DNA of 64,000 nt from Gammaproteobacteria bacterium (GCA_021773395.1 JAJFKB010000020.1:186001-250000), one strand, 5' to 3'. Shown: positions 16,513-27,275, numbered from the stretch's first letter. Translations and numbers: made by a program. Notes: generated by a model from the letters alone, not told the origin.

Positions 16513-18516
16513 TTATTTTTCGGGTTTTACAGTCACTGCCGCCAATGCTGTAGCACGTTTAGTGAGGTAGTTTGCCGTTGGCATATAAAAATCGGACTGA
16601 TTCTGTAATTTGGCAAAAATTACCGAATAAGCCAACACATTTTTTACATACTGGCGTGTTTCGCTATAGGGGATACTCTCTATCCAAATATCAATAGGCA
16701 TATCTTCCTTGTTTTTAAGCCAGGCCGACACCCTGTTTGGCCCTGCATTGTATGCAGCAGTCGCATGGATGCTGTTACCATTAAATCGATTAAGTAAATC
16801 TTTGATGTAATGACTGCCAATTTCAACGCTTTTGCCAGGATCCAGCAAATCCCTGGTAGAGCGATATTGGAGGTTATGCTGCTTGCTGACCATAGCGGCG
16901 GTGCCCGGCATCAGCTGCATCAGTCCGAGCGCTCCTTTTGGCGACTGAGCGTCGCTCGACATGGCACTCTCCTGGCGTGCCAGTGCGAACAGCCAGTTAG
17001 CATTCAATTGCCTGTTTTTTGCGGCCTGGTTAATTGATTGCCTGTATACAAGAGGAAATCGCAGCTGCAAATCATGCCATCGCTCAGCACTCACCGCAGA
17101 ACTAATGGCCTGACTATGCCAGCCTAGCTGGTGTGCATGATACGCAGCCGTGTAATGCTGTTCTTTAGTGAAACGCCGCGATACCCATATCCACTCTCTG
17201 CGAGCATCCGTGTGGCTCCCCAGCAACCATAGCTCTTTGGCACGCTCAATTCCTGGGTTGATTTTCAACTGTTCAAGGAAGTTTCCATCCACGGGATAGC
17301 TTTCAGCATTCAACTGATAGTCGATGTTTAACCAATCGGCAGCAAGAAAACCATAATAACTGCGAGATTTGGCTAAAGCAGTCAACAGATCTGTCCGCTG
17401 AACTGTGTTATCCGGGGATTGCTCGGTTGCTCGCGCAAACCAATATTGCCATCGCTCTGTTTGCAGAGTCGGTTCCGGAAGTTTTTGTAGTTGCTTTAAA
17501 ACCAAGTCCCATTGCTGCTGGCGGATCGCCATCTCAATGCCGACCTCCAGCAAGTGAGTGCTATTCGGGAAAGAATATTGTTGCAATGCAGCAATATACT
17601 CGTTGGTATGATTTTGGCGTGCAAGCTGCTGGATAATCTTGTAATCCGTCTGCTGAATCTGGATTTTATTGAAATGGTGCTGTTCTTGATATTTTCGCCA
17701 CAGTATCTGAGCAAGTTTTGCGTCTTTCCTGGCGAGACGTTGTATCGCATGCACTGTAAGTTCTTCGCTTTGTTCGTCAAGCAGCTTGGAAAATCGGGGA
17801 ACGTCTAACTTATCAGGTCTGAAATGTAACTCCCTGTATAAACGCGCCTGCTGTTGTTGACCTTTAGACATAAAACGTATCAAGTATCGGGCCAAACGCG
17901 TATTCCCTGATTGCAGTGCCATGGAAAATCGTTGCCATGCCAGCTTGTCCGTCAGCCTTCCTCTGTCTTGCCACAATTTGAAAACAGGGTCACAGGCTTT
18001 TGGTTGCGACCGGCCAACCAGCCAGAGGGGCTCGGCCAAGTCTAACGCCTTCGATTCCAGACCAGTCTTGTACATTGCCCATAGTCCATAGCATTGCAGT
18101 TCAACGCTTTGGATATCATCGTTATAAAATTCAAGATAGCGCTGCCAGTCACCACGTTTGGCCAAGGTTCTTAACCAAAGGTGTTTTACTCTTGGTGCAA
18201 GTGGAGTATCCGAATAGGCCTTTAGAAAAGCAGACACCTGAGATGCGGGGGTTTTTCGTTTAATCAGGCGCTGCAAGTAAGCATATTCAAGGTATGGGTA
18301 AAGAGGGTAGTGGCTGAGCTTTAAGCCAATTTCTTTAAACTGGCTGATTCTGCCTTGCGACAGAGCCGTCATAGCTGCTTGATACTGTTCTCGCTCAAAC
18401 TGCCACTGCTCCAGGTGTTGACCTGTGTTATTCGCCTCAGCCGCTTGCAGGTAAGCACCAAAAACAATCAGTGGCAGCAGTCGTCCCAACCAATACTTAG
18501 AAAGCCTTTTCAACAT
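16513..18516 (-). CDS. slt: Soluble lytic murein transglycosylase Slt
   Basis: The ATG at 18516 (MLKRLSKYWLGRLL) is chosen because GAGG lies 6 bases before it and it begins a signal peptide ending near AAEA. The product has 667 residues. A long superhelical U/L domain is followed by the SLT catalytic domain with LFALARQESAMSSDAQSPKG (catalytic Glu in RQES), GLMQLMPGTA and YNAGPNRV. The enzyme cleaves peptidoglycan glycan strands in the periplasm with 1,6-anhydro product formation. It follows uspA by 13 bases on the same strand. Confidence 0.92.
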   Translation of the reverse strand: MLKRLSKYWLGRLLPLIVFGAYLQAAEANNTGQHLEQWQFEREQYQAAMTALSQGRISQFKEIGLKLSHYPLYPYLEYAYLQRLIKRKTPASQVSAFLKAYSDTPLAPRVKHLWLRTLAKRGDWQRYLEFYNDDIQSVELQCYGLWAMYKTGLESKALDLAEPLWLVGRSQPKACDPVFKLWQDRGRLTDKLAWQRFSMALQSGNTRLARYLIRFMSKGQQQQARLYRELHFRPDKLDVPRFSKLLDEQSEELTVHAIQRLARKDAKLAQILWRKYQEQHHFNKIQIQQTDYKIIQQLARQNHTNEYIAALQQYSFPNSTHLLEVGIEMAIRQQQWDLVLKQLQKLPEPTLQTERWQYWFARATEQSPDNTVQRTDLLTALAKSRSYYGFLAADWLNIDYQLNAESYPVDGNFLEQLKINPGIERAKELWLLGSHTDARREWIWVSRRFTKEQHYTAAYHAHQLGWHSQAISSAVSAERWHDLQLRFPLVYRQSINQAAKNRQLNANWLFALARQESAMSSDAQSPKGALGLMQLMPGTAAMVSKQHNLQYRSTRDLLDPGKSVEIGSHYIKDLLNRFNGNSIHATAAYNAGPNRVSAWLKNKEDMPIDIWIESIPYSETRQYVKNVLAYSVIFAKLQNQSDFYMPTANYLTKRATALAAVTVKPEK

Positions 18517-18529
18517 CTCAGCCTCACTA

Positions 18530-18970
18530 TTACTCCTTTTTGCCAACCCGTACCGCTAACACATCACAGGAGGCACCATGCAATACGCCATTTGCTGTTG
18601 AACCAAGCAGAAGTGATAGGCCGTGTCGACCGTGACTCCCTACCACTATAAGGTCGACCTTTTGTTCTTCCGCAACACGATGTATTTCGTTCTGTGGGAG
18701 CCCGACAACGGTATGCTGATCCTGCTCCGGGATTAAATAAGGTTTGGCGAACTCCGCCATTTTTATTCGCGCATGCTCATCCAGCTGATCCTGAATAGCA
18801 GTCAAGTCCATTGGAATATCGCCACCATAGGCAAAATTGATAGGTTCGATAACGTGGATTGCACTGAGACGGGCACCTATTTGTTTAGCAAGAAGAGCGG
18901 CTTTGTCGGCGATAAACGCAGACTCTTCGGTGAGATCTATTGCAAGCAGGATTTTGGTATATGCAACCAT
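18530..18970 (-). CDS. Universal stress protein, UspA family
   Basis: 146 residues, standard length for one Usp domain. It starts MVAYTKILLAIDLTEES and has the ATP-binding pattern VVGSHGRHGLSLLLGSTANG near the C-terminus (G2xG9xGS type). AGGAGG lies 10 bases before the ATG. Usp proteins are cytoplasmic and rise under starvation or redox stress. It lies directly upstream of slt. Confidence 0.9.
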   Translation of the reverse strand: MVAYTKILLAIDLTEESAFIADKAALLAKQIGARLSAIHVIEPINFAYGGDIPMDLTAIQDQLDEHARIKMAEFAKPYLIPEQDQHTVVGLPQNEIHRVAEEQKVDLIVVGSHGRHGLSLLLGSTANGVLHGASCDVLAVRVGKKE

Positions 18971-19116
18971 TTTAATAAGCCTCCTAAACAGGTAGTTGAT
19001 TTGGTTTCAAATACTACTTTTAGCACACTCAAACATTAGCATAGCCCATGCATTAACTATATGATAGAAATCAAAACAACTTCGATGCCAAAACCTACGT
19101 TTCCTTAGGACAATTA

Positions 19117-19590
19117 ATGACGCTATTGATTATTTTACTTGCGGCCTGCCTGGTTCTGGGTTCGGCGATGTGGGTGTTACCTTCGCCGAAAGAGAAGCGC
19201 CAGATGTTGTTGCGTCGACACGCCATGAGCAAAGGGATTCAGGTACAGCTGAGTAAATTGCAGAATCCGAAAAATCCCATGGATAAAATTCACTGCATAG
19301 CCTACCGCTTGCCGGTCCAGCATACCAGGAAAGAAAATACGGCCTGGCTGCTATATCAGCCGGAAATGAGTTTAAGATCACATGTGAACGGCTGGAGTTT
19401 TGCAGCGCATGGGAGTCGTCCCGATGAGCAGTTAGTGGCTCAGCTTAAGCCACTGGTAGAAAAGTTGCCGAAAGATACGCTGGCAATTGAAAGTACGCCG
19501 GTGTCCGTTGGTCTGTACTGGCAAGAACGAGGAGACACAAAAGATGTTGACGCAATTCAACAAATTCTGCACACCATGCAATCGCTATGA
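19117..19590 (+). CDS. Conserved hypothetical membrane-anchored protein upstream of fadB
   Basis: 157 residues. One N-terminal helix (about residues 3-22, LLIILLAACLVLGSAMWVLP) is followed by a basic linker and a soluble domain. TTAGGA lies 6 bases before the ATG. I do not recognise a named domain. It is co-directional with fadB, 163 bases downstream, but the gap suggests a separate promoter for fadBA. Confidence 0.7.
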   Translation: MTLLIILLAACLVLGSAMWVLPSPKEKRQMLLRRHAMSKGIQVQLSKLQNPKNPMDKIHCIAYRLPVQHTRKENTAWLLYQPEMSLRSHVNGWSFAAHGSRPDEQLVAQLKPLVEKLPKDTLAIESTPVSVGLYWQERGDTKDVDAIQQILHTMQSL

Positions 19591-19629
19591 ATCAACATTG
19601 ACATCCGTCCTCAGATCGACCAAAGTTCC

Positions 19630-19649
19630 GTTTCAAAGTTGTTTTGAAC
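19630..19649. promoter_or_regulatory. Imperfect palindrome ahead of fadB
   Basis: GTTTCAAAGTTGTTTTGAAC is an imperfect dyad about 105 bases before the fadB start. TetR-type fatty-acid regulators (PsrA/FadR class) bind dyads of this general look in gammaproteobacteria; matching it to one of them is only a suggestion. Confidence 0.25.
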
Positions 19650-19753
19650 CGTTGTAATGGCGTCCACTTCGCGTTATGTGTTGATAATGGCAAAATAGGA
19701 CGCCCTGACTGACAATTATTAATCCCGCGCAAATCCACTATGGGAGTAAAATT

Positions 19754-21898
19754 ATGATATTCGAGGGTAGTGCAATTCAGGTTAGAAGCCTGGAGGAAGG
19801 TATACTGGAGTTGGTTTTCGACTCAAAAGAAAGCCCGATAAACATATTAAATCAGGCCGCTATTGGCGAATTGCGAAATGCGGTTGATGCCATTAAAGCG
19901 CAAAGCAATGTGCAAGGTCTGGTCATCTCCAGCGCCAAAGATTCTTTTATTTTAGGGGCTGATATTAACGAGTTCAGTGGATTATTCGCGCAGCCTGCAG
20001 ACCAGCTAAAAGCCAGCCTTAAAATAGCTCACGACATATTCAATGACATTGAGGATCTGCCATTTGCAACCGTTACAGCGATTAATGGCGACGCATTGGG
20101 CGGCGGTTTTGAATTGGCGCTCAGCACAGATTTCAGGGTGATGTCCACTACCAGCAGCGTCGGATTGCCTGAAGTTAACCTCGGCATTATTCCTGGTTTC
20201 GGCGGGTGTATCAGGCTGTCACGACTCATCGGAGCGGAAAACGCGCTCGAATGGATTACCACGGCCAAACCGCAGCGCGCAGATGCGGCGCTGAAAGTGG
20301 GTGCGGCCGACAGTGTCGTAGACCCATCAATATTAAAGGAAGCAGCCATTCATTTGCTGGCTGAATGCCAGAATGGCAAGCTTGATAATCAGGCAAACCG
20401 TATCGCTAAGACTTCGCCACTTCAATTAAGGCCATTAGAAGCCAGCATGGCTTTTGAAACCGCTAAAGGAATGGTGTTTAAAGTTGTAGGAACTGATTAT
20501 CCAGCTCCTATGGCGGTCATATCAGTATTGGAAAAGTCCGCCCATATGTCACGAGCGGAGGCCTTAGAAGTTGAGGCAGAAGCGCTGGTAGCCATGTCTA
20601 AAACAGATGTCTGCAAAGCATTGATCGGCTTGTTCCTCAATAGTCAGGCACTAAAGAAAATTGCCGGTGCTGCGAAGAAGATTGCTAATCCTGTGCACCA
20701 GGCGGCAGTGCTGGGTGCGGGCATAATGGGTGGCGGAATTTCCTATCAGTCAGCCTTAAAAGGAGTGCCTGTGGTAATGCGGGATATCGCGGAACCAGCT
20801 TTGGACTTGGGTATGTCTGAAGCGACCAAACAGCTAAATAGACGAGTGGAAAAAGGCCGCATGAAGCCGGCTGATATGGCAAAGATCCTTGGGAGCATTA
20901 AACCCACGTTGGAAATGTCGGATATCCAAGCGGTGGATGTGGTTGTCGAAGCAGTGGTTGAGAATCCTAAAATCAAACTGGCGGTTCTTGGGGAAGTAGA
21001 AAAAACTGTCAGCGACAGGGCCATTATCACCTCAAACACATCAACTATCTCAATTGACTATCTGGCCACTGCTCTGCAAAAACCAGAGCGTTTCTGCGGC
21101 ATGCATTTTTTTAACCCCGTACCGCTAATGCCCCTCGTTGAAGTAATCCGTGGCAAAGACACCAGCGATCAAACTATCGCCACGGTAGTCGCTTACGCCA
21201 CAACCATTGGAAAGACGCCCATAGTAGTGAATGATTGTCCGGGGTTTTTGGTCAATCGCGTGTTGTTTCCCTACTTTCTCGGATTTAATTTATTGATTCG
21301 TGACGGTGCCGATTTTCAACAGGTGGATAAGGTAATGGAGCGTTTCGGCTGGCCGATGGGGCCCGCCTATTTACAGGATGTTGTGGGCATTGACACCTGT
21401 CATCATTGTATTGATGTAATGCAGGACGGTTTTCCAGAACGAATGAAGTTTGAGGAAACTTCCATCCTTGACTTACTCTATAAAGCTGAACGTTACGGTC
21501 AAAAGAACGGCAAGGGCTTTTACCATTACGAACCCGATGCTAAAGGACGCCCGGCGAAATTGTTTAACGAGCAGATTCTGGACTTTGTGGGTAAAGTCCA
21601 GGCAGATGCTAAAGAGTTTAGCAAGGAAGAGGTGGTCGCTCGATTGATGGTACCCATGTGCCTTGAGGTGGCAAGGTGCGTAGAGGAGGGGATTGTCGCA
21701 TCACCTGCCGAAGCGGATATGGCACTAATAATGGGTCTCGGATTTCCTAAATTCCGTGGTGGTGCCTTGCGCTATATTGATACTTTGGGTGCGGATAAAT
21801 TTTGTGAGCTTGCGGACAAATACGCACATTTAGGCAAGCTGTACGAAGTGCCAGAAGGTCTAAGGTCAATGGCAAAAAATGGTGGCAAGTATTTTTAA
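19754..21898 (+). CDS. fadB: Fatty acid oxidation complex alpha subunit FadB
   Basis: 714 residues, full family length. The N-terminal enoyl-CoA hydratase/isomerase domain has the oxyanion-hole stretch GDALGGGFELALSTDFRV and GLPEVNLGIIPGFGG. The C-terminal 3-hydroxyacyl-CoA dehydrogenase has the NAD loop VLGAGIMGGGIS and the catalytic region HFFNPVPLMPLVEVIRG. It carries out hydration and oxidation steps of aerobic beta-oxidation in complex with FadA. GGGAG lies 7 bases before the ATG. fadA follows 112 bases downstream. Confidence 0.96.
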   Translation: MIFEGSAIQVRSLEEGILELVFDSKESPINILNQAAIGELRNAVDAIKAQSNVQGLVISSAKDSFILGADINEFSGLFAQPADQLKASLKIAHDIFNDIEDLPFATVTAINGDALGGGFELALSTDFRVMSTTSSVGLPEVNLGIIPGFGGCIRLSRLIGAENALEWITTAKPQRADAALKVGAADSVVDPSILKEAAIHLLAECQNGKLDNQANRIAKTSPLQLRPLEASMAFETAKGMVFKVVGTDYPAPMAVISVLEKSAHMSRAEALEVEAEALVAMSKTDVCKALIGLFLNSQALKKIAGAAKKIANPVHQAAVLGAGIMGGGISYQSALKGVPVVMRDIAEPALDLGMSEATKQLNRRVEKGRMKPADMAKILGSIKPTLEMSDIQAVDVVVEAVVENPKIKLAVLGEVEKTVSDRAIITSNTSTISIDYLATALQKPERFCGMHFFNPVPLMPLVEVIRGKDTSDQTIATVVAYATTIGKTPIVVNDCPGFLVNRVLFPYFLGFNLLIRDGADFQQVDKVMERFGWPMGPAYLQDVVGIDTCHHCIDVMQDGFPERMKFEETSILDLLYKAERYGQKNGKGFYHYEPDAKGRPAKLFNEQILDFVGKVQADAKEFSKEEVVARLMVPMCLEVARCVEEGIVASPAEADMALIMGLGFPKFRGGALRYIDTLGADKFCELADKYAHLGKLYEVPEGLRSMAKNGGKYF

Positions 21899-21998
21899 TA
21901 CAGTGACTTACAGCTAACAGTTTATGTTGTTTTTACATTACTGTCAGGCTGAAGGTGACATTGAATAATCTGTAAAGTAGTGGTTTAAGTTTACTTAG

Positions 21999-23186
<1,188 letters not shown>

Positions 23187-23188
23187 TT

Positions 23189-23421
23189 GTGTCCGGAGTA
23201 GATACCGCTCAAAGGTATTGCTTAAAACAGCTTTGCCGCTATCAAAGAGACTTAAGCACCGTTACCAACCTTTTCGATATGGTGACCGTAAGATCAATGT
23301 AACCATGAGGGCAGGTTATCAAACGGAAGACCATTCAGCTCATCTGGTTAAACGAGTAGACGAAGCACTCTACCGAGCAAAAATTAATGGCAGAGACCGC
23401 GTTAAGGCTGGCGCTGCATAG
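23189..23421 (+). pseudogene. Remnant of a GGDEF diguanylate cyclase gene
   Basis: Codons ending at 23421 encode PFRYGDRKINVTMRAGYQ, then LVKRVDEALYRAKINGRDRV, the C-terminal end of a GGDEF domain (the INVTxSAG strand and the DEALYxAKxxGRNRV helix). The GGDEF signature itself and the upstream half are missing. A GTG-started frame at 23189 in another phase gives RYQRDLSTVTNLFDMV, similar to the start of a GGDEF domain. The two halves meet near 23270-23285 in different frames, as expected after an internal deletion. It is not a functional cyclase. Confidence 0.7.
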
Positions 23422-23471
23422 CAGGCCTAACAGTCTCAACTTTTCTCAGCACATATTCATAAAGCTAACGG

Positions 23472-24323
23472 CTATTTAGTATTACCCATTAATCCGCGAA
23501 TAGACGCCGGGATATCTGCCGGTATCACAACCAACTTGCCGTTTTCTGACTTGGACATATCCTTGATTGCTTCAATGTAGCGCTCGCCCAACAAATACAT
23601 GACCGGTAGTTCGTTTTGTTGAATGGCTGCTGTTACCTTGCTGATAGCTGTTTGGCTTGCCTCGGCAAGTACTACCTGTGCTTGTGCATCCCTTCTGGAT
23701 GCCTCTAAACGTCCATCGGCTTCCAATATCGCAGCTGCCTTTTCACCTTCTGCCCTTGTCACGGTGGCGCGCCGACCACGCTCGGCTGCTGCCTGTTCTT
23801 CCATGGCTTTTTGCATGGTCATGGAGGGATTGATATCCTGAATCTCAACAGTTTTCATGGTGATACCCCAATCGGAAATATCATCAGAGATTGCTGCCTT
23901 TAATTTTGCTTTGATCTGATCGCGAGATGAAAGCGCATCATCCAGAGCCATCTCACCGACAATAGCACGTAGAGATGTCTGCACCAGGTTTTGAATAGCA
24001 AGTCTGTAGTCCTCAACACCATAAACGGCTTTTTCAGGGGAGATAATATTGATATAGGCCACCGCATTGGCAATGATCACTGCATTGTCTCGAGTGATAA
24101 CTTCCTGGGAGGGGATATCCAGGACGATATCCTTGGTAGTTACTTTGTACGAAACATCATCGACATAAGGAATGATGATGTTTAACCCCGGGTTAAGTGT
24201 GCCGTGGTACTTACCCAAACGCTGCACAACCCACTTGCTACCTTGGGGTACTAACCGAACGCCCTTGGCAATGGTAACCAGGACTAAAACTAAAAATACA
24301 ACTACAGGAACTAAACCTTCCAT
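23472..24323 (-). CDS. qmcA: SPFH/stomatin-like membrane protein (QmcA family)
   Basis: 283 residues. An N-terminal helix (residues 4-20) leads into the SPFH/band-7 domain (VPQGSKWVVQRLGKYHGTLNPG, YINIISPEKAVYGVEDYR, LVQTSLRAIVGEMALDD). A coiled Ala/Glu-rich stretch follows (about residues 165-225). Such proteins form ring assemblies in the inner membrane and affect protein quality control; QmcA associates with FtsH-HflKC in E. coli. AAGGAG lies 7 bases before the ATG. It pairs with the nfeD-like gene 73 bases upstream, the usual stomatin-NfeD couple. Confidence 0.88.
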   Translation of the reverse strand: MEGLVPVVVFLVLVLVTIAKGVRLVPQGSKWVVQRLGKYHGTLNPGLNIIIPYVDDVSYKVTTKDIVLDIPSQEVITRDNAVIIANAVAYINIISPEKAVYGVEDYRLAIQNLVQTSLRAIVGEMALDDALSSRDQIKAKLKAAISDDISDWGITMKTVEIQDINPSMTMQKAMEEQAAAERGRRATVTRAEGEKAAAILEADGRLEASRRDAQAQVVLAEASQTAISKVTAAIQQNELPVMYLLGERYIEAIKDMSKSENGKLVVIPADIPASIRGLMGNTK

Positions 24324-24396
24324 TGTGTGACTCCTTGGGATTTATCAGGTATCAATTTAAATGCTCGTCTATCAAATGATTTGCAGATTGAAATTA

Positions 24397-24849
24397 TTAA
24401 CGTTTATCAACGATTAAGGTATTGCCAGAAACATCCCTGACCACGACGCGATCGCCAACGACGACATCGTCTGTTGATATAAAGGGCCACTCCTCACTAC
24501 CGAGAATTGGCGTAGTAAAGCGCAGATGGCCACGCTCCTCTCCATGAGCGGCTTTGATCACTTGCGCAGATTCGCCAACTATGGCCTCTCTGGATAACCC
24601 GGCTTTGGTCCGATCGACCGCCAGTGGTTTGAAATACTTAAACCAACTTAGAGTAAATATCACAGAGGCGACAGCCCAAATAAATATCTGCCAGCCCAAG
24701 GCTAAATCAGGCATCACAAATAATACAGCACCTGCCAAGATAGCCCCTAAGCCGAACCAAAGAGCGGTAAAACTTGGTAGAAAAATTTCTACCATAATGA
24801 GCAACATCCCAAACACCAGCCAATGCCAGTATAAAACTTGAATTTCCAT
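24397..24849 (-). CDS. NfeD-family membrane protein
   Basis: The ATG at 24849 (MEIQVLYWHWLVFGML) gives 150 residues, the usual short-NfeD length; the upstream in-frame start adds 18 polar residues before the first helix. Three or four helices (about residues 6-80) are followed by a C-terminal OB-fold domain (about 92-150, IVGESAQVIKAAHGEERGHLRF). NfeD1b proteins are co-encoded with stomatin-type proteins, as here with the qmcA-like gene. Role in membrane quality control is inferred from family. Confidence 0.85.
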   Translation of the reverse strand: MEIQVLYWHWLVFGMLLIMVEIFLPSFTALWFGLGAILAGAVLFVMPDLALGWQIFIWAVASVIFTLSWFKYFKPLAVDRTKAGLSREAIVGESAQVIKAAHGEERGHLRFTTPILGSEEWPFISTDDVVVGDRVVVRDVSGNTLIVDKR

Positions 24850-24935
24850 AGGTTTTTCCAATCCGTTTATTGGTGTTAAGTTTAGTTTATCTTCACTATT
24901 CAAATAGCATTTTTTGTTTTTGATTCACTTTTCTT

Positions 24936-25250
24936 TTACTTTACTTTCACCTCAGGGTCCACCAATCCGCTTTTACTCAAAGCAATATATATCTTCTTGC
25001 TCATTCTTGCGAGCGAAGATACATCGCCCAGATTTGGCACCTCACCTGCAATAATACGTGCTTCCCAACTGTCCAGCTCCATTTCAAGAAAATCCAATAA
25101 TTTTTTTGAGCAACCGTGGCACACACCAGAGCACATTTGCGCTTCAGTCAGACCAAAGGGGATCGACTGCCTGGCTAGATTAATAACCTGCATAAGAGCT
25201 GTCTGTGTGTCTGGTTTCATTCCTTTGCTCATGCTGCTTGGTTTACTCAA
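24936..25250 (-). CDS. Conserved hypothetical small cytoplasmic protein
   Basis: 104 residues from a TTG at 25250 with AAGG 5 bases upstream; an in-frame ATG at 25232 is the alternative. The core has a Cys cluster CSGVCHGCSKK (about residues 40-50) followed by a helical stretch (LLDFLEMELDSWEARI). The cysteines could bind metal or form a redox site, but no family function is known to me. It lies 86 bases before the nfeD start on the same strand. Confidence 0.65.
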   Translation of the reverse strand: MSKPSSMSKGMKPDTQTALMQVINLARQSIPFGLTEAQMCSGVCHGCSKKLLDFLEMELDSWEARIIAGEVPNLGDVSSLARMSKKIYIALSKSGLVDPEVKVK

Positions 25251-25332
25251 CCGGCCTTGCTACTAAATGCAATGCCGCTTAAGGGATGGCAACTTAAAGA
25301 ACCCCTGCCCGAATTCTGAACGCTTGTTTGAT

Positions 25333-26049
25333 TCATGGTTTATTCTCAAACACGTTTTTCCCCCAGCTTAAAAAACATGCAGCTGAAATTCCGGCAGAGC
25401 CAAAAATCATACACATCACCATTATCTGGTAACGCGCTGCGATCAAGGGCGAAACGCCTGAAAGAATCTGCCCGGTCATCATGCCTGGCAAAGACACAAG
25501 ACCAACGGCAAACAAAGAGTTTATGACCGGAATCATGGCAGCCTGCATCGCAATGGACCGGGCTTCCTTGTAACCTACGCCACGCTTGAGTTCAGCATTA
25601 ATCCGCTCTGCAGCCAGACTGATACTGGTCATTGAGTTTGCGAAAATCATGCCCGCCAGCGGGATCAGGTAGAGAGGCATGTACCAAGGCTGCATCTCCA
25701 ACACACCCTGACTAACCAACGCGAGGGTTAAGCCACCGCCCAGCAAAATAGCCGCTAATGCGTAACCAAAAAGTGGCCTGCGATGCTGTTTTACCGTGCC
25801 CAGCGCAATCCAGCTTGATGCGATGACCATAATAAAAAGCACCAAAAGAATAAAAGAGGCGCTTTCGGATTCAAAGATATAGGTCAGGAAGTAGCCGATC
25901 AGCAAGAGTTGAACCAGCATGCGCACGATAGCATAAAACGCATTTACCGCCTGCAACGACCACTTGATCAGAATAGCCATGGTGATCAGGACAGGTATAA
26001 AGGAGATGGCCAGATTAAGAGTTGGAATAGTTTGCAGTGAAGGACTCAT
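25333..26049 (-). CDS. FetB-like ABC transporter permease (UPF0014), orphan
   Basis: 238 residues with about seven membrane helices. Family stretches include YAIVRMLVQLLLIGYFL, PLAGMIFANSMTSISLAAERI, ELKRGVGYKEARSIA and LPGMMTGQILSGVSP. FetB with the ATPase FetA exports iron and protects from oxidative stress in E. coli. Here no ATPase gene is adjacent: neighbours are a LysR regulator and the small Cys-cluster gene. It is slightly shorter than FetB of E. coli (about 259). The substrate is therefore uncertain. Confidence 0.75.
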   Translation of the reverse strand: MSPSLQTIPTLNLAISFIPVLITMAILIKWSLQAVNAFYAIVRMLVQLLLIGYFLTYIFESESASFILLVLFIMVIASSWIALGTVKQHRRPLFGYALAAILLGGGLTLALVSQGVLEMQPWYMPLYLIPLAGMIFANSMTSISLAAERINAELKRGVGYKEARSIAMQAAMIPVINSLFAVGLVSLPGMMTGQILSGVSPLIAARYQIMVMCMIFGSAGISAACFLSWGKNVFENKP

Positions 26050-26175
26050 TTAATGTTCGCTATATCCTGGGCAAATGATTTTTTGTTATTTGAGACATAT
26101 GCGTAACGACTGCTTTCGAAAATCCAGCATTAAAAATTCGCTCAAAATACTCATGTATAACCTGTAAGCTCTCAA

Positions 26176-27081
26176 TTAGAGCCTGTCCGGAAAGTGCTGT
26201 TGCAGGAAATCCAGAAACACTTTGATCTTAGCTGGTAAGAATCGCCGAGAAGGGTACATCGCGTAAAGATTGTGGGCAACTTCATACTTACCTTCAAAGA
26301 GCTTAACCAATGTTCCTTTTTCGAGGCTATCCCTGCAAATAAAATCCGGTACCATTGTTACGCCCAGACCCTGTTCCGCCAGGTCGCGGCAAAGCTGGAT
26401 GGAATCGCAATTGTACTTGCCGTTGATTTTCAGCTTGGCTAGCGCATCCTGTTCGCCAAAAAGCCATGGTCGTGGGCTACGTTCATAAGTGAGTTCAACA
26501 ATACAATCGTGTTCGTACAGGTCAATAGGTCGTTTGGGTATACCCTTGAGCTTTAAATAAGTGGGACTTGCATAATAGTTAGTTGTTGCCGAAGCTATTT
26601 TCCTGGCGATAAAGGATGAATCCTGTGGCTCATCAATATGTATCATAATATCGATGTTGTCCTCCAGCATATGCGGATTGCCGGCCCCTGAAACGAATTC
26701 TACACGTAAACCAGGATAGGATTTTGCGAACTCACCTGCGAGCGCCCCAAGTTTATACTGAGAAAACTCGTTAGGTGCATAAATACTCAACTTGCCGACG
26801 GGGGCATCTTGGCGCGAAACAATCTGTGTTCGAGCTGCTTCAACTTGCTCCAGGATCTGATCACAACTCTTGTAAAATACTGTGCCCGCATCAGTTAATT
26901 GGATACGTCGCGTTGTCCGTTGTAGCAATCGAGTGCCCAAACACTCTTCCAAATGTTTTAGACGCCGGCTCAAAGTTGATTTGGGTAATTCCAGATGATT
27001 TGCAGCGGCAGTGATACTGCCTGCGTTAACCACGCAAACAAACAGCTGCATCTCTTGAAAATTGAGGTCTATTAGGGACAT
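26176..27081 (-). CDS. LysR-family transcriptional regulator
   Basis: 301 residues. The N-terminal winged helix-turn-helix is clear: MQLFVCVVNAGSITAAANHL, LPKSTLSRRLKHLEECLG, RLLQRTTRRIQLTDAG. A LysR substrate-binding domain follows (about residues 90-295). It is divergent from the moxR operon with a 194-base shared region, the usual layout for LysR control of a neighbour, but the FetB-like gene downstream could also be a target. No specific dyad was identified. Confidence 0.9.
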   Translation of the reverse strand: MSLIDLNFQEMQLFVCVVNAGSITAAANHLELPKSTLSRRLKHLEECLGTRLLQRTTRRIQLTDAGTVFYKSCDQILEQVEAARTQIVSRQDAPVGKLSIYAPNEFSQYKLGALAGEFAKSYPGLRVEFVSGAGNPHMLEDNIDIMIHIDEPQDSSFIARKIASATTNYYASPTYLKLKGIPKRPIDLYEHDCIVELTYERSPRPWLFGEQDALAKLKINGKYNCDSIQLCRDLAEQGLGVTMVPDFICRDSLEKGTLVKLFEGKYEVAHNLYAMYPSRRFLPAKIKVFLDFLQQHFPDRL

Positions 27082-27275
27082 TTAGGCACGTTACGAGTTA
27101 ATTGCGTGGCTGATTGTTGCAAATAATACAACATTTCATCTCGTTCGGTAGCCTGATTGAAGATAATACTTGTCTTGCAGCGGGAGTGTAAATGGCATTG
27201 GCTGTCCGATACAGATACCTGTTCGCAAGAAATTGGATACTGGCGCGGCCACCGATAAAGATCTATAGTTTTTAG

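Noticed and set aside
20029..20349. Minus-strand frame inside fadB
   Set aside because: Antisense of a clearly coding, full-length fadB; no independent support.
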